From DASRDR01 sp963812945 [NCBI: uncultured Candidatus Rokubacteria bacterium] (lineage in GTDB: Bacteria > Methylomirabilota > Methylomirabilia > Rokubacteriales), in NCBI GenBank assembly GCA_963812945.1, contig CAWEXD010000014.1, forward strand, positions 1-38,503: a DNA stretch of 38,503 nt, in the 5' to 3' direction. Shown in pieces: positions 25,606 to 34,261 of the stretch. Each line of letters begins with the position of its first letter. Position 1 is the first letter of the stretch. Position numbers and translations under genes: made by a program. The notes beneath the pieces are model-generated. The model was given only the letters and a program-made list of their open reading frames with translations. It made no database searches and was not told the DNA's origin.

Positions 25606-26550
25606 ATGGATCGATCCCACTATGCGAAGGACTCCGGGAGCGGCACGTGGCACTGGGCCGGCCTGGGACTGGTAACCATTGTCCTGGCGTTGGTCCCCTG
25701 GCCGGGCCGCGCGGATGAACCGTGGACGGGCAGTGAGCGACTCCGGCTGCTGGAGTCGCCCGCCGGCAGTGCCGCCGGGCCGCCGGCCAGCCAGAATGTC
25801 GTCGCAGCGCTCACGCCGGGGTCCGTGCTCCTCGCCCAGGCCGGCGCCGGCGCCGCGCCGGCCGCCGCCCCCGGCGGCTGGCAGTTCACGATCGCCCCGT
25901 ATCTCTGGACACCGCGCACCGAGATCGATCTCACGGTGGGGCCTGTCACTCGGTCCACCACGATCGACTTCTTCGAGGACGTGGCCGACCACTTGAACTT
26001 CGGCTTCACCGGCCATTTCGAGGCCACCTGGCGGGAGTGGACCCTCCTGGCGGATCTCCTGTACCTCAAGGTCGGCAAAGACGAGACGACGGGGGCCGGC
26101 GTTCAAACGGATCTGGACTACGAGCAGCTGCTCTTCGAGGTCGGCGGGACCTATCGCCTCGTCACCCTGCCCGTCGGACGTACCGGCCGGCTCACGCTCG
26201 AGGCGCTGGCCGGCCTCCGGCTGATGCACATCGACGCCGAGCTCACCGTTGGCGCCCAGTCGCGCTCGCGAACCGGGACGGTGGTCGACCCGATGTTCGG
26301 AGGCCGCATCGCATACCACATCACCGACACCGTCGCGCTTTGGTTTCGGGGGGACGTGGCCGGCTTCGGAATCTCCGACAGCCAGAGCGAGCTCACGTAC
26401 AACCTGATCGCGGGGGTGAACTGGCGCTTCTCGCAAGTCTCGTCCGTTTTTGCCGGATGGCGCTACATGCACGTCGAGATCGAGAAAAGCACGTGGAATG
26501 CGGACGTCTCGTTCAACGGACCGTTCCTCGGCTTCAATTTCTATTTCTGA
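25606..26550 (+). CDS. Outer-membrane beta-barrel protein
   Basis: About 314 residues. The ATG at 25606 follows GAGGAGGAGAG; a GTG immediately before it (25603) is also possible. The signal segment (~17-35) ends GRADEP. A 50-residue Ala/Pro/Gly-rich linker precedes a barrel of about 220 residues that starts WQFTIAPYLWTPRTEIDL, has TDLDYEQLLFEVGGTYRL in the middle and closes with FLGFNFYF, a terminal aromatic suited to BAM recognition. This is the pattern of a widespread uncharacterised ~8-10-strand outer-membrane protein family. It is in the same direction as the three secreted-protein genes, separated by 108 bp, and may share their regulation. Confidence 0.78.
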   Translation: MDRSHYAKDSGSGTWHWAGLGLVTIVLALVPWPGRADEPWTGSERLRLLESPAGSAAGPPASQNVVAALTPGSVLLAQAGAGAAPAAAPGGWQFTIAPYLWTPRTEIDLTVGPVTRSTTIDFFEDVADHLNFGFTGHFEATWREWTLLADLLYLKVGKDETTGAGVQTDLDYEQLLFEVGGTYRLVTLPVGRTGRLTLEALAGLRLMHIDAELTVGAQSRSRTGTVVDPMFGGRIAYHITDTVALWFRGDVAGFGISDSQSELTYNLIAGVNWRFSQVSSVFAGWRYMHVEIEKSTWNADVSFNGPFLGFNFYF

Positions 26551-26864
26551 GCCGTGGGCCGCGGGGGCAGGCGAGCCGGCCGAGGGGGGCGCCGGGGCGA
26601 TGGCCTTGCTCGCGCGTCTGCCGGCCGGGCGCGATCGAAGAGTCCCGTGACCTTGCGTCCGGCCGACCCCCTTGGGCCGAAGGCGGGCGACCCCCGTCAT
26701 TCCGAAGCTCATGAATTGCGAGTGTGAAGACGGCCGACCGATGCCATTGAGGCCAACAACCACATGCAGCGGACGGCTCCCGCACTCGAGCTGTTAGCCG
26801 TGTGTCGCGCAGGGCAAGAGCGAGACGAGTTGGGGCCGCGGGACCTCGACGAAAGGGAGGGGCC
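26551..26864. other. Intergenic region upstream of the DUF3604 operon
   Basis: 314 bp with no convincing gene. It contains an attC-like sequence (26751-26799) and must hold the promoter of the DUF3604 operon, which I cannot locate with confidence. The GC-rich first 130 bases contain no recognisable hairpin with a T-run. Confidence 0.4.
26751..26799. other. Degenerate attC-like (integron recombination) sequence
   Basis: GGCCAAC (26751-26757) and GTTAGCC (26793-26799) are complementary at six of seven positions and resemble the R'' and R' core sites of integron attC elements. The left-arm block CATGCAGCGGACGGC is reminiscent of many chromosomal-integron attC sites, but the matching right arm is missing and the spacing (49 nt) is short. 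No integrase gene is in the window. I treat it as a possible remnant. Confidence 0.25.
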
Positions 26865-29213
26865 ATGAGCAGGGTGAGCTCTCGGGTTTACAGGGCAGCG
26901 GGGATCCTCGCCACAGCGCTTGCGGTCGGGCTTGCCGTATCCCCGGCGACTCTGCGGGGGCAGACCTCCGTACCGACCAAGCCGGCGCCGGCAGCTCCCG
27001 CCAAACCCGCGGCTTCCGCCCCGGCCCAGTCTCCGGCCGCCGCGCCGGCCAAGCCGAACCCGCTGCGGGACGTGTTCTTCGGCGAAACACACCTCCATAC
27101 GAGCTGGTCGTTCGATGCGTATGTCTTCGGAAACACGCTGGCCGGGCCCGAAGACGCGTACCAATTCGCCTTGGGCAAGCCGATCCGGCATCCCGCGGGC
27201 TACATGGTGCAGATGAAGCGTCCGCTCGATTTCGCGGCCGTCACGGATCACGCGGAATACATGGGCACGATCCCCCTCGCCAACGATCCACGGTCGGACT
27301 TGAGCAAGCTGCCGATCGCGCGACAGCTGACCGTCAAGAGCAAGGACGATATCCAGAGGATCTATCTCTTCCTCGCCACTACGATCCTCAAGAACGAGCC
27401 GATCAAGGAGCTCACAAGCCCCGAGGTCGCCGGCTCCGTCTGGAGACGGGTCGCCGACATTGCCGACAAGTTCTACAAACCGGGCAAGTTCACCACCTTC
27501 GCCGCGTACGAATGGAGCTCGACGCCCGACAATCGCAATTTGCACCGCAATCTGATCTTCAGAGATACGAAGAAGATTCCGATAGTGCCGTTTAGCGCGA
27601 TCGATTCCACCCATCCGGAGGAGCTGTGGACCTGGATGGATGGCCAGCGCAAGGCCGGGAACGAGCTGCTCGCCATTTCGCATAACGCGAACCTCTCCGA
27701 TGGCGTGATGTTTCCGCTGGAGGTCGACAGCAAGGGCCGGCCGATCGATGCCGCGTGGACGCAATCCCGGGTGAACAACGAGCCGCTGTCCGAGATACAG
27801 CAGCTCAAGGGCGCATCGGAAACGCATCCGGCGCTATCGCCCAGCGACGAGTTCGCCCAGCACGAGATCATGGAGTATCTGCTGGGCGGCGTCGACCGGG
27901 GCCCCAGGCTGCACGGCAGCTACATCCGCGAGGCGTACCAGAACGGGCTCGCGCTACAGGACACGCGCGGCTACAACCCGTACAGGTTCGGCCTCGTGGG
28001 CGCGAGCGACACGCATGGCACCGCGATGGCGCATACGCAATCGAACTATTTCGGCGGGCACGCCCTGCTCGATGCTACGCCGCAAGGCCGACTCAGCGGC
28101 GAGAAGCATTCCGGGATGACGTCGGACCGGTTTGCGACGTCCGGATTGGGCGGCGTCTGGGCCGAGGAAAATACCCGCGAGGCGATCTTTGCCGCCATGC
28201 AGCGCAAGGAAACATTCGCGACCAGTGGCGTGCGCATCAGAGTACGCTTCTTCGGCGGCTGGGGCTTCGCGCCCGGCGTCCTGCAAGGCAAGGATTGGGT
28301 CAGGACCGGGTACGCGAACGGCGTTCCGATGGGCGGCGATCTGCCGGCGGCGACATCCAAGGCGCCGACGTTCATCGTGTGGGCCGTCAAGGATCCCGAC
28401 GACGCCAGTCTCGATCGGATCCAGATCGTCAAGGGATGGACGCGCAACGGCCAGATCTTCGAGAAGATCTACAACGTCGCCTGGTCCGGGGACCGCGCGG
28501 TCAAGGGCGGCGCCCGAATGTCCGATGCCCTCGTTCGGCGCGGCGAGGCCGAGTTGCCGCCGGTGCGCAACACCGTGGATGTCAAGAACGCGACGTATTC
28601 CAACACGAGCGGCGCGGTGGAGTTGAAAACGGTCTGGACCGACCCGGACTTCGATCCGAGCCAGTTTGCTTTCTACTATGCCCGGGTGCTGCAGATTCCG
28701 ACGCCGCGCTGGACGACGTACGACGCGAAGAAGCTCGGTGTCCCGCCGCCGGCCAACGTGCCGACGACGGTTCAGGATCGTGCGTGGACGTCTCCGATCT
28801 GGTATTCGCCGAGCGACGAAGCGCGCAAAGCGGCGAAGCCTGGGACGACCGTTGCCGAATTGAAGCAGAAGGGCGCCATCGCGCTCGGTGACGCGCAGCT
28901 GACGCAATTGATCGTCGGAAAGACGCTCAAGATCCGCAACACGGTGACAGGGCAGCGCTTCGAGATCCTCTACGGACCCGAGGGGCGGCGCCTGATCCTC
29001 AGCGTCGACGGCAAGCAGCCGCCCGCCGGTCAGGTGGGCGACGTAATGCATAGCGGCGAGCTCGGGTCGCCGGCGCACTACGAGATCCGCGAGAACAGGA
29101 TCATGACGACGATCGCGGGTGCACCATTCGAGGTGAGTGTCTACAAGATCGGCGACAAGTACGTCGCGGCCCGCAGTAACGAGTTCGGGTACGCCAACTA
29201 CGAGGTGGAATAG
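26865..29213 (+). CDS. Exported DUF3604 protein (PHP-like metal-dependent enzyme)
   Basis: 782 residues from an ATG with GGGAGGGG upstream. A signal peptide (~1-33) and an Ala/Pro/Lys linker (~37-65) precede the DUF3604 domain. Likely metal ligands typical of PHP-fold phosphoesterases are visible: GETHLHTSWSFDA (His76, His78), VTDHAEYMG (Asp128, His129, Glu131), AISHNANLSDG and VGASDTHGT. PHP-fold enzymes use two or three metals to cleave phosphoester-type bonds; DUF3604 proteins themselves have no established reaction that I know. Expected location is the periplasm. The stop is followed without a gap by the prolyl isomerase gene, then by HupE-type genes. The gene looks somewhat less GC-rich than neighbours, which may mean a different origin. 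Confidence 0.88.
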   Translation: MSRVSSRVYRAAGILATALAVGLAVSPATLRGQTSVPTKPAPAAPAKPAASAPAQSPAAAPAKPNPLRDVFFGETHLHTSWSFDAYVFGNTLAGPEDAYQFALGKPIRHPAGYMVQMKRPLDFAAVTDHAEYMGTIPLANDPRSDLSKLPIARQLTVKSKDDIQRIYLFLATTILKNEPIKELTSPEVAGSVWRRVADIADKFYKPGKFTTFAAYEWSSTPDNRNLHRNLIFRDTKKIPIVPFSAIDSTHPEELWTWMDGQRKAGNELLAISHNANLSDGVMFPLEVDSKGRPIDAAWTQSRVNNEPLSEIQQLKGASETHPALSPSDEFAQHEIMEYLLGGVDRGPRLHGSYIREAYQNGLALQDTRGYNPYRFGLVGASDTHGTAMAHTQSNYFGGHALLDATPQGRLSGEKHSGMTSDRFATSGLGGVWAEENTREAIFAAMQRKETFATSGVRIRVRFFGGWGFAPGVLQGKDWVRTGYANGVPMGGDLPAATSKAPTFIVWAVKDPDDASLDRIQIVKGWTRNGQIFEKIYNVAWSGDRAVKGGARMSDALVRRGEAELPPVRNTVDVKNATYSNTSGAVELKTVWTDPDFDPSQFAFYYARVLQIPTPRWTTYDAKKLGVPPPANVPTTVQDRAWTSPIWYSPSDEARKAAKPGTTVAELKQKGAIALGDAQLTQLIVGKTLKIRNTVTGQRFEILYGPEGRRLILSVDGKQPPAGQVGDVMHSGELGSPAHYEIRENRIMTTIAGAPFEVSVYKIGDKYVAARSNEFGYANYEVE

Positions 29214-30155
29214 ATGCGCGCGATATCCGGGCTAAGGCGTGCGCTGGGCGAGCCGCTGTTGCAGTTCATCGTGATGGGCGTGTTGCTGTTCGCGGGCTAC
29301 CGGCTCGTTCATCCCGAGCGGCTGGCCAAGGGCGAGGACCAGCGCATCGAGCTGACCGCCGCCGACGTGCGGCAACTCGAGATCGTGTGGACGGCGCAAT
29401 GGCATCGGGCACCGACGCCGGATGAGCTGCAGGGACTCGTGGCGAGCCGAGTCCGCGAGGAGATCCTCTACCGCGAGGCGCTCGCGCTCGGCCTCGAGCG
29501 CGGCGACACGATCATCAAGCGCCGGTTGGCGCAGAAAATGGAGTTCCTGGCCGACGACCTTTGGGCCGTGCGCACTCCGTCGGTCGAAGAGGTCCGCGCC
29601 TGGTATTCGCGCACTTCCGCGCAGTTCGCGGATCCTGATCGCCGTTCCTTCCGACACCTATACTTTTCCGCGGACCGCCGTGGCGATCGTGCGCAGCAGG
29701 ACGCCGTGCGTGCGCTTGTCAAGCTCGGCCGGACGCCCACCGATACACTCGCGCTCTCGGCCATCGGCGACCCGTTCATGTTCCAGGAGCACTACGCCGA
29801 TCGCACGCCGGAGCAGATGGCCGCCATCTTCGGCAGTCACTTCGCCACGGCCGTGCGTCAGCTGCCGGTCGGCACGTGGCAGGGGCCGATCGAGTCGGGC
29901 CTCGGGTGGCACCTCGTGTTCGTCGACACGCTGATTGCCGGCCGCGTGCCGTCCTTCGAGGAAGTCGAGACGGATGTGAAGGCGGCATGGCTCGCCGAGC
30001 AGAAGGCGATGGCGTGGGACAAGGCGTTCACGGAGATGCGCGCGAAGTACACGGTGCTGCTGCCCGTGCCTCCCGAGAATGCGTCGTCGGGGCCCCGGGC
30101 CGCGTCGCTGTCGTCGGGAGGTAGGTCGGAGGCCGCGACGAAAGGGGCGCGGTGA
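29214..30155 (+). CDS. Membrane-anchored PpiC/SurA-type peptidyl-prolyl isomerase
   Basis: 313 residues. The start abuts the preceding stop. An uncleaved-looking N-terminal helix (LLQFIVMGVLLFAGYRLV, ~15-32) anchors it in the inner membrane. An alpha-helical SurA-like segment (~40-120) is followed by a parvulin-like domain (~120-255) with FRHLYFSADR, and GTWQGPIESGLGWHLVFVDT, the usual end of the PpiC fold. It should help fold exported proteins, most simply the DUF3604 protein encoded just upstream. The C-terminal ~30 residues are disordered Ser/Gly/Ala-rich. Its TGA overlaps the GTG of the next gene (GTGA). Confidence 0.85.
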   Translation: MRAISGLRRALGEPLLQFIVMGVLLFAGYRLVHPERLAKGEDQRIELTAADVRQLEIVWTAQWHRAPTPDELQGLVASRVREEILYREALALGLERGDTIIKRRLAQKMEFLADDLWAVRTPSVEEVRAWYSRTSAQFADPDRRSFRHLYFSADRRGDRAQQDAVRALVKLGRTPTDTLALSAIGDPFMFQEHYADRTPEQMAAIFGSHFATAVRQLPVGTWQGPIESGLGWHLVFVDTLIAGRVPSFEEVETDVKAAWLAEQKAMAWDKAFTEMRAKYTVLLPVPPENASSGPRAASLSSGGRSEAATKGAR

Positions 30156-31168
30156 GCGTCGCGATGCGCGCCGTCGGAACTCTCATCGCCGTCTGGTTAC
30201 TGGCGACGGCGTTGCTCGTGCCCGCAGCGGGGGCTCACGAGTCGCGCCCCGCGTACCTCGAGATCAAGGAGACGGCGTCGGGCCAGTTCTCGGTGCTCTG
30301 GCGCACGCCGGGCAAGCGCTTGCCGCTGGTGCTGAAGATGCCCGAGGGCGTCACGAACCTGAAGGAGCCCGTGGTCCAGGAGCTCACCGATTCACTGGTG
30401 GAGCGCCGGTGGATCGACGCGGGGCGGGATGGGCTCGCCGGCCAGCGCATCGAGATCGTCGGGCTTCAGTTGACGATCACCGACGTGCTCGTTCGCGTCC
30501 AGTTCCTCGATGGCCGGACGTTGCAGACCATCGCACGCCCGTCGCGGCCGTGGGTCGAGATCGCCGCCTCGCCGTCATGGTGGCAGGCGATCGTCACGTA
30601 CATCGTGGAGGGAGTCCGGCACATCCTGTTTGGCGCCGATCACCTGCTGTTCGTGCTGGGCCTGCTGCTGATCGTGAAGGATCGGTGGATGCTGGTAAAG
30701 ACGATCACCGCCTTCACCATCGCCCACAGCCTCACGCTCGCCATCGCGACGCTCGGCTATGCCGAGGTGCCGATGCTGCCGCTCAACGCCGCGATCGCCC
30801 TGAGCATTCTTTTTCTCGGACCCGAGATCGTGCGCTCCTGGCGGGGCCAGACGAGCCTCACGATCCGCCACCCGTGGGTTGTGGCGTTCGCCTTCGGGCT
30901 GCTCCACGGCTTCGGCTTCGCCAGCGCGCTGACCGGTGCCGGTCTGCCGCGGGGCGACCTGCCGCTGGCGCTCCTGTCCTTCAACGTCGGCGTCGAAGTC
31001 GGGCAGCTCGGTTTCGTGGGGCTCAGTCTCGCAACGGAGCGTGCGTTCCGCGTGCTCGAGATCCGCTGGCCGCGCTGGGCGCAGGTGCTGCCCGGTTACG
31101 CGGTCGGCACGCTGGGCGCGTTCTGGACCGTGCAGCGCCTGGTGGTGCTCGTCGGAGGCGCACGGTGA
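30152..31168 (+). CDS. HupE/UreJ family membrane protein with periplasmic N-domain
   Basis: 338 residues from a GTG overlapping the preceding stop by 4 bp. A signal peptide (to ~28, ending AGAHE) leads to a beta-rich extracytoplasmic domain (~30-140). Then come six to seven membrane helices with the HupE hallmarks: a His followed by ADH (GVRHILFGADHLLFVLGLLL), FTIAHSLTLAIATLGY and LLHGFGFASAL. HupE/UreJ proteins are nickel (or cobalt) permeases in the characterised cases, linked to hydrogenase or urease; neither enzyme is in this window. In the present operon the metal could supply the DUF3604 enzyme; this is inference. Confidence 0.85.
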   Translation: MSVAMRAVGTLIAVWLLATALLVPAAGAHESRPAYLEIKETASGQFSVLWRTPGKRLPLVLKMPEGVTNLKEPVVQELTDSLVERRWIDAGRDGLAGQRIEIVGLQLTITDVLVRVQFLDGRTLQTIARPSRPWVEIAASPSWWQAIVTYIVEGVRHILFGADHLLFVLGLLLIVKDRWMLVKTITAFTIAHSLTLAIATLGYAEVPMLPLNAAIALSILFLGPEIVRSWRGQTSLTIRHPWVVAFAFGLLHGFGFASALTGAGLPRGDLPLALLSFNVGVEVGQLGFVGLSLATERAFRVLEIRWPRWAQVLPGYAVGTLGAFWTVQRLVVLVGGAR

Positions 31169-31191
31169 GAACGGAAACGGGGAGGCCAAGC

Positions 31192-31776
31192 ATGGCGCGC
31201 TGGATGATCGTGCTCGTGGCCGGGTGCCTCTGGGTAGAGCCCGCCTTCGCACACGTGGGACAGGGCGAGGCCGCCGGGTTCGTAAGCGGCCTGGCCCATC
31301 CGATCTCGGGGCTGGACCACGTGCTGGCGATGGTGGCGGTCGGCCTGTGGGGGGCGCAACTGGGCAGCCCGGCCATCTGGCTACTGCCCGTCGCGTTTCC
31401 GATGGTCATGGCACTGGGCGGAATGCTCGGGCTCGTGGGCGTGCAGCTTCCCGGCGTCGAGTACGGGATCGCCGCGTCCGCCATCCTGCTCGGCGCGGCC
31501 GTGGTGTTCGAGCTGCGTCCGCCCCTCGCCGTGGCGGCGGCGCTGGTCGCGTTCTTCGCCATCTTCCATGGGCACGCCCACGGGACGGAGCTGCCACCGG
31601 GCCAGAGCGCCATGCTCTACAGCATGGGCTTCGTCGCGGCGACGGGCTGCCTGCATGCGATGGGCATCGGTGTCGGCGAGGCCCGGCGATGGGTATGGGG
31701 TAAGGGACTGCTACGCGCTAGCGGCGCCGTCGTCGCGGTGGGCGGGGTCTTCTTCATGTGGAAGGCGCTCACATGA
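31192..31776 (+). CDS. HupE/UreJ family permease
   Basis: 194 residues, the compact classical HupE/UreJ size, from an ATG preceded by GGGGAGG. The signal peptide ends EPAFAHVG, so His is at the mature N-terminus, which is typical of the family. Six or so helices follow with HPISGLDHVLAMVAVGLWG (the HxxxGxDH motif) and FHGHAHGTELP, both expected metal-binding sites. The nearest characterised function is nickel import. It follows the larger HupE-like gene by 23 bp, and its stop overlaps the next gene by 4 bp (ATGA). Confidence 0.88.
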   Translation: MARWMIVLVAGCLWVEPAFAHVGQGEAAGFVSGLAHPISGLDHVLAMVAVGLWGAQLGSPAIWLLPVAFPMVMALGGMLGLVGVQLPGVEYGIAASAILLGAAVVFELRPPLAVAAALVAFFAIFHGHAHGTELPPGQSAMLYSMGFVAATGCLHAMGIGVGEARRWVWGKGLLRASGAVVAVGGVFFMWKALT

Positions 31777-32387
31777 AGGACGTCGACCGACCCGGGTTGC
31801 CGCTTCACGCGGTGGCCGTTCTTGCGATGATGGCATGTCCCGCCCTTGCCGAGGCGCACCTGAACTCGAGCGGCATGGGGCCGGTCTACGACGGGGTGGT
31901 GCACTTCGTCACGAGTCCCGAGGACATGGCCCCGGTGCTGGCGCTCGCCCTCCTGGCCGGGTTGCGTGGCGCCGACCACGGGCGCAGGACCCTCTTCGTG
32001 CTCCCGGTCACCTGGTTGCTGGGAGGTCTCGTCGGAACCACGTCTCTCGCGACAAGTGGCGGCGCTCTGTCCTCCGCGATCGTTGTCCTGTTACTGGGTG
32101 GACTGCTGGCGACCGACGCGAAGCTCTCCCTCGGTGTGACCACAGTGCTCGCCGGGCTGCTCGGCCTGTCCCGCGGATACCTGAATGGCAGCGGGATGGG
32201 ACAGCTCGGGGTCGCGGTGGCGGCGCTCCTCGGCCTGGCGTCGGCGGTGTTCGTCTTGGTCGCGCTCGCGGCCGCGCTCGCGGCCGGCCTCCGCACCCAG
32301 TGGGCCCGGATCTCCGTGCGCGTCGCTGGAAGCTGGATCGCAGCCAGCGGGCTCTTGATGCTCGGCTGGGCCGTCCGCGCACGGTAG
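31773..32387 (+). CDS. HupE/UreJ-like membrane protein, divergent
   Basis: 204 residues from the ATG overlapping the previous stop. A signal peptide (~10-29, ending AEAH) leaves His near the mature N-terminus. About six hydrophobic helices follow, with residual family motifs: HFVTSPEDMAPVLALALLAG in the position of the His/Asp-His motif, and LRGADHGRRTLFVLP. The canonical FHGHAHG is missing, replaced by a GLSRGYLNGSGMG segment, so metal transport may be altered or lost. It ends the operon. It could be a subunit working with the other two HupE proteins. Confidence 0.72.
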   Translation: MKDVDRPGLPLHAVAVLAMMACPALAEAHLNSSGMGPVYDGVVHFVTSPEDMAPVLALALLAGLRGADHGRRTLFVLPVTWLLGGLVGTTSLATSGGALSSAIVVLLLGGLLATDAKLSLGVTTVLAGLLGLSRGYLNGSGMGQLGVAVAALLGLASAVFVLVALAAALAAGLRTQWARISVRVAGSWIAASGLLMLGWAVRAR

Positions 32388-32478
32388 GGTTGACGCTCCG
32401 TGGGTTGGTGCGGCGTCTCCCGATTCCCGCCCACTGGAGCGCGCTGCTGCGTCCGGCTGCGATTCGGCCCGGCGCTAG

Positions 32479-32494
32479 CGGCTGGCGCCAGCCG
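32479..32494. terminator. 16-bp perfect palindrome after the HupE operon
   Basis: CGGCTGGCGCCAGCCG is fully self-complementary, 91 bp after the last HupE-like stop and 11 bp before the next gene. It could be a terminator stem, although the loop would be tight and no T-run follows, or an operator for the bestrophin-like gene. Confidence 0.3.
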
Positions 32495-32505
32495 CCCATC
32501 AGACT

Positions 32506-33273
32506 GTGAATCCCACTAGTGTCGGCATCATCGCTTTCACGTGTACGTTCGGTGGTGCGATGCTCGGGATGTGGTTGCAGAGGGTCCTGCCACCGCATCA
32601 CCTCGACACGAGGTCGAAAGACACGATCAGGGTTGGCATCGGGCTCATCTCCACGATCACTGCACTCGTTCTTGGTCTCGTCACTGCCTCCGCCAAGAGC
32701 TCCTTTGACGCGGCGGACGCAGCGGTGGAACAGAGTGCCACCAACATTCTCGCGCTCGATCGCACCCTGGCTCGCTATGGGTCCGAGACCAACGAGATTC
32801 GAAGGGCCTTGCAGCACGCGCTTCGGGCCCGGATCGACACGATCTGGCCGCAGGACTCATCCAAACCCATCGATCTGGATCCGAGTCGTGCGGTGACGGG
32901 GCGAGCCGCCGAGGGAATCGCGGCGGCGATCCACGGCCTGAGGCCGCGCGATGACTCCCAGCGAGAGCTCCGGGTGCGTGCGCTGGAGCTCGCCGAGACG
33001 ATGTTGCGGACGCGATGGCTGTCAGTCGCCGCCGCCGAGACATCAGTGTCAATGCCATTTTTTCTGATTCTCGTGTTCTGGCTCACAATCACATTCTCGA
33101 GCTTCGGGCTGTTTGCCCCGCGGAATGCCACGGTCCTCGCGGTCCTTTTCGTGTGTGCACTGTCCGTCGGTAGCGCCGTGTTTCTCTTGCTGGAGCTGTA
33201 TGCGCCACTCTACGGCGTGCTCAAGGTGTCGGCGGAGCCGCTGCGTTACGCGCTTGCGCATCTCAACCAGTAG
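32506..33273 (+). CDS. Bestrophin-like (DUF4239) membrane protein
   Basis: 255 residues. Two N-terminal membrane helices (~5-24 and ~42-62, the second with GLISTITALVLGLVTASAKSS) are followed by a long helical soluble segment (~63-175) and two C-terminal helices (~180-200, FFLILVFWLTITFSSFG, and ~208-230). This 2+2 layout with a helical middle matches the bestrophin-like DUF4239 family; an ion-channel role has been proposed by fold only. The GTG start has no strong ribosome site, so the N-terminus could be a little different. It looks monocistronic. Confidence 0.72.
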   Translation: MNPTSVGIIAFTCTFGGAMLGMWLQRVLPPHHLDTRSKDTIRVGIGLISTITALVLGLVTASAKSSFDAADAAVEQSATNILALDRTLARYGSETNEIRRALQHALRARIDTIWPQDSSKPIDLDPSRAVTGRAAEGIAAAIHGLRPRDDSQRELRVRALELAETMLRTRWLSVAAAETSVSMPFFLILVFWLTITFSSFGLFAPRNATVLAVLFVCALSVGSAVFLLLELYAPLYGVLKVSAEPLRYALAHLNQ

Positions 33274-33283
33274 GTGCGGGAGA

Positions 33284-33311
33284 CCGGGCGGCGCGGCCGC
33301 GCTCGGCCCGG
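33284..33311. terminator. GC hairpin after the bestrophin-like gene
   Basis: CCGGGC (33284-33289) pairs with GCCCGG (33306-33311), with additional GC pairing possible in between (GCGGCCGC). It begins 10 bases after the stop. There is no T-run; a terminator role is suggested by position only. Confidence 0.35.
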
Positions 33312-33455
33312 CCGAGTGGGGGCATGCCACGCGGGCTGAGCCTCATGGCGGGACTCGGGAGCAGCTTGGAAGGTGCTCGCCCTCTGGGAACGGCCGCCTT
33401 GCTGTCAGCCCGAGCAGGTGTCTGAGGCAGTAGTAGACGCAAGAGGAGAAGGCCG

Positions 33456-34148
33456 ATGAACGCCATTCTCGCACTGGCAGTGGTAATGATTGTATTGCTT
33501 GGGGCGGGCTGCACCACCACGGTGCAGCGAACGGCGGAGCAATCGCCGATCATTTGTGGATTCCTGGCGGCGGATCTGTGTGCCGAGCTCAAGCCGGGCG
33601 CGAAGGAGGAAGCGGGCCTGCGCTACGTGAACCCGAAGGGCATGTTCACCCAGTACGACAAGGTGATGATCGTCGTAGTGGGCTTCTTCGGGGGCGATCC
33701 GGCCAAGGTGTCGCCCAAGGACGAGCAGCGACTCACCGACCTCTTCTACAAGAACCTCAACGAGGCGCTGGCCACGCGTTACCAGGTGGTGGATGAGGTC
33801 GGTCCCGGGGTGATGAAGGTCGAGGTCGCGCTCCTCGATGTCGAGGCGGCGACTCCGGGGCTCCGGGCGGTCACGATGGTGGTCCCCCAGTTTAGGGTCC
33901 TCAGCGTTGGCTACGCCCTCGCGTCGGGAAGATACCCATTCTCGGGGGGAGGCCAGGCCGCCGCCCGGATCTCGGACTCCATGACGGAGCAAGTCCTCGG
34001 ACTCGCCGTGGATCGCCGCGCCGGGGGCGGGGCAATTCAGACGGCTGCTCAGTGGCAGTGGGGAGACGCCGAGAACGCGATCAAGGCCTGGTCCTCGCTG
34101 CTCGCCGACGGAATGTATCTTTACACCTCCGGCGCAAGGAAACCATGA
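33456..34148 (+). CDS. DUF3313-type lipoprotein
   Basis: 230 residues starting MNAILALAVVMIVLLGAGC, a standard lipoprotein signal with the cysteine at residue 19. GAGGAGAAGG lies just before the ATG. The mature domain (DEQRLTDLFYKNLNEALATRY, later VMKVEVALLDVEAATPG) matches the DUF3313 pattern of periplasmic lipoproteins, in which a helix is followed by strands predicting assembly on the outer membrane. The C-terminal part contains WGDAENAIKAW, a common end of that family. Its TGA overlaps an ATG (34145) that would extend the next gene; I prefer a later start for that gene. Confidence 0.8.
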   Translation: MNAILALAVVMIVLLGAGCTTTVQRTAEQSPIICGFLAADLCAELKPGAKEEAGLRYVNPKGMFTQYDKVMIVVVGFFGGDPAKVSPKDEQRLTDLFYKNLNEALATRYQVVDEVGPGVMKVEVALLDVEAATPGLRAVTMVVPQFRVLSVGYALASGRYPFSGGGQAAARISDSMTEQVLGLAVDRRAGGGAIQTAAQWQWGDAENAIKAWSSLLADGMYLYTSGARKP

Positions 34149-34261
34149 ACGACGATGTCGGCCCGGCCTTTGTCGGCGCACCGGCCTGGCCGTTGATGGC
34201 CAACACACCGACCTCGGACCGGCAAACCGGCCCGATGCTTCTTCAGGGGAGGACTGTCACC

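Noticed and set aside
31191-31776. Hydrogenase or urease accessory cluster
   Set aside because: HupE/UreJ proteins are present, but no hydrogenase or urease structural or maturation gene is in the window.
34145-34261. ATG overlapping the DUF3313 stop as start of the carbonic anhydrase
   Set aside because: It would place 39 extra residues before the Tat motif; the ATG at 34262 has a much better ribosome site, although the overlap leaves some doubt.
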